Source: Zeaxanthinibacter sp. PT1 (GTDB lineage Bacteria > Bacteroidota > Bacteroidia > Flavobacteriales > Flavobacteriaceae). From it: DNA of 64,000 bases. The stretch spans positions 248,001 through 312,000 of the forward strand of contig NZ_JAQPCN010000003.1 in the NCBI RefSeq assembly GCF_028464225.1, in the 5' to 3' direction. Each line of letters opens with the position of its first letter. Position 1 is the first letter of the stretch. Of this stretch, positions 63,105 through 64,000 are shown in pieces. The translations under genes were made by a program, and so were the position numbers. A model generated the notes under the pieces. That model was not told the origin of the DNA. It was given only the letters and a program-made list of their open reading frames with translations, and ran no database searches.

Positions 63105-64000
63105 TTGAAGATTCGAAAATTTGCTGCTATCGACATTGGTTCCAACGCCATCCGGCTCCTGGTGCACAACGTGATTGAGCAGGAAGGTAAGGAAACCCAG
63201 TTCAGGAAAAGTTCACTGATCCGGGTCCCGGTAAGGTTAGGGGAAGACACCTTCACCCTTGGGGAAATATCAGTTAGGAATACCGAGAGGCTTATCGATT
63301 CTATGCAGGCATTTAAGCACCTGATGGCTGTAATGGGGGTAGAAAAATATATGGCCTGTGCTACCTCGGCGATGCGCGAGGCCAAGAACGGGAAAAATAT
63401 CATCAGGCGTATACAGGAAGAAACCGGCGTGTCGGTAGAGATCATCGATGGGAAGAAAGAAGCCTCCATTATCGCCAATACCGATTTGCGACAACTTCTG
63501 CAGGAAGACCAGACCTACCTCTATATAGATGTCGGAGGTGGTAGTACGGAATTTACACTACTGAGCGGAACCACCCCTAAGGTTTCCCGTTCATTCAAGG
63601 TAGGGACGGTGCGGCTGCTGAACGGTATGGTAGAGGAATCACATTGGGAGGAGATAAAAAATTGGATTAGAAAACATGTGACCCCTTTACAGAACGTACA
63701 GATCATCGGTTCCGGGGGTAACATCAATAAATTGCACAAAATGAGCGGTCGTAAGGTGGGAGTGCCCCTCTCTTATATCTGGCTGCACTCGCAATATCAA
63801 TACCTGCAATCTATGAGCTATGAAGATCGAATCATAGAGCTGGGGTTGAACCCGGACCGGGCAGATGTAATCATTCCGGCTACAAGAATCTTTTTACTGG
63901 CGGCTAAATGGAGCGGCAGTAAGAAAATTCATGTTCCTAAGGTAGGACTCTCTGATGGTATCATCAAAACCCTTTATTATTCAGAGTATTCCACAGCAAG
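63105..64000 (+). CDS. ppx: Exopolyphosphatase, Ppx/GppA family (3' end outside the window)
   Basis: About 298 codons are visible before the window ends. The actin-like ATPase-fold blocks are intact: AAIDIGSNAIRLLV, YIDVGGGSTEF and IIGSGGNINKL. No ATG precedes the conserved core; the best start is TTG at 63105 (product reading M-K-I-R-K-F). The enzyme releases phosphate from polyphosphate ends or hydrolyses pppGpp. Position behind ppk1 supports polyphosphate turnover. Confidence 0.92.
   Translation, partial: MKIRKFAAIDIGSNAIRLLVHNVIEQEGKETQFRKSSLIRVPVRLGEDTFTLGEISVRNTERLIDSMQAFKHLMAVMGVEKYMACATSAMREAKNGKNIIRRIQEETGVSVEIIDGKKEASIIANTDLRQLLQEDQTYLYIDVGGGSTEFTLLSGTTPKVSRSFKVGTVRLLNGMVEESHWEEIKNWIRKHVTPLQNVQIIGSGGNINKLHKMSGRKVGVPLSYIWLHSQYQYLQSMSYEDRIIELGLNPDRADVIIPATRIFLLAAKWSGSKKIHVPKVGLSDGIIKTLYYSEYSTA

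Overview
The window looks like ordinary chromosome from a member of the Bacteroidota, most likely a (probably marine) Flavobacteriaceae. The reasons are: housekeeping genes preceded by the Bacteroidota -7 box TAnnTTTG and not by Shine-Dalgarno motifs; a secreted SprB/DxDxDG repeat protein with a type IX-like C-terminal domain; a BshC bacillithiol gene; small lipoproteins with Bacteroidota-style lipoboxes; and gene pairs typical of that family (xerD/aroQ divergent, PyrR-PyrB-STAS-RNase Z, GIN-domain proteins behind an ECF sigma factor). No rRNA, tRNA, IS element, prophage or CRISPR array was seen.

Layout. 1-4.4 kb: a truncated secreted M14 carboxypeptidase, bshC and a convergent flavin-fold protein. 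5-14 kb: guaA, a five-LysM/periplasmic-binding-fold protein and OsmC in one run, a TIM-barrel isomerase, then pyrG and yidC. 14-17.4 kb: a large secreted repeat protein followed by about 0.6 kb without an intact gene. 17.4-31.1 kb: mixed housekeeping genes (mnmA, nitronate monooxygenase, Hsp20, two M20 hydrolases, a TPR protein, TRIC channel, cyclophilin, NUDIX, acyltransferase, ECF sigma with a four-helix membrane partner, xerD, aroQ). 31.2-34 kb: lpdA, msrB and a collagen-like lipoprotein. 34.4-45.5 kb: an alpha-glucan cluster (SLC45-type transporter, GH13 amylase, GlgE, maltokinase, GlgB, GH31). 45.6-50.8 kb: M48 protease, UMF1-type transporter and a four-gene ECF sigma/anti-sigma/adhesin-fold operon. 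51-64 kb: lon, cmk, a Kbp-like BON-LysM protein, rpsA, pyrR-pyrB-STAS-rnz, pdxH, and the polyphosphate set sixA-ppk1-ppx.

How the genes work together. The clearest pathway is alpha-glucan metabolism: imported maltose or maltooligosaccharide can be phosphorylated by the maltokinase, polymerised by GlgE and branched by GlgB, while GH13 and GH31 enzymes degrade or trim glucan. No trehalose synthase is present in the cluster, so maltose from uptake is the probable feed. sixA-ppk1-ppx form a polyphosphate module.

Nothing in the window is clearly a new multi-gene system such as a defence island. The most unusual observations are local: a divergent gene pair whose start codons share one CATG; neighbouring convergent pairs that share stop codons; a strong terminator hairpin whose U-tract ends exactly at a start codon; a set of core genes whose promoter box sits 3-7 nt from the ATG; an 18-codon upstream ORF in front of lon; and recently duplicated 54-bp repeats in the secreted protein.
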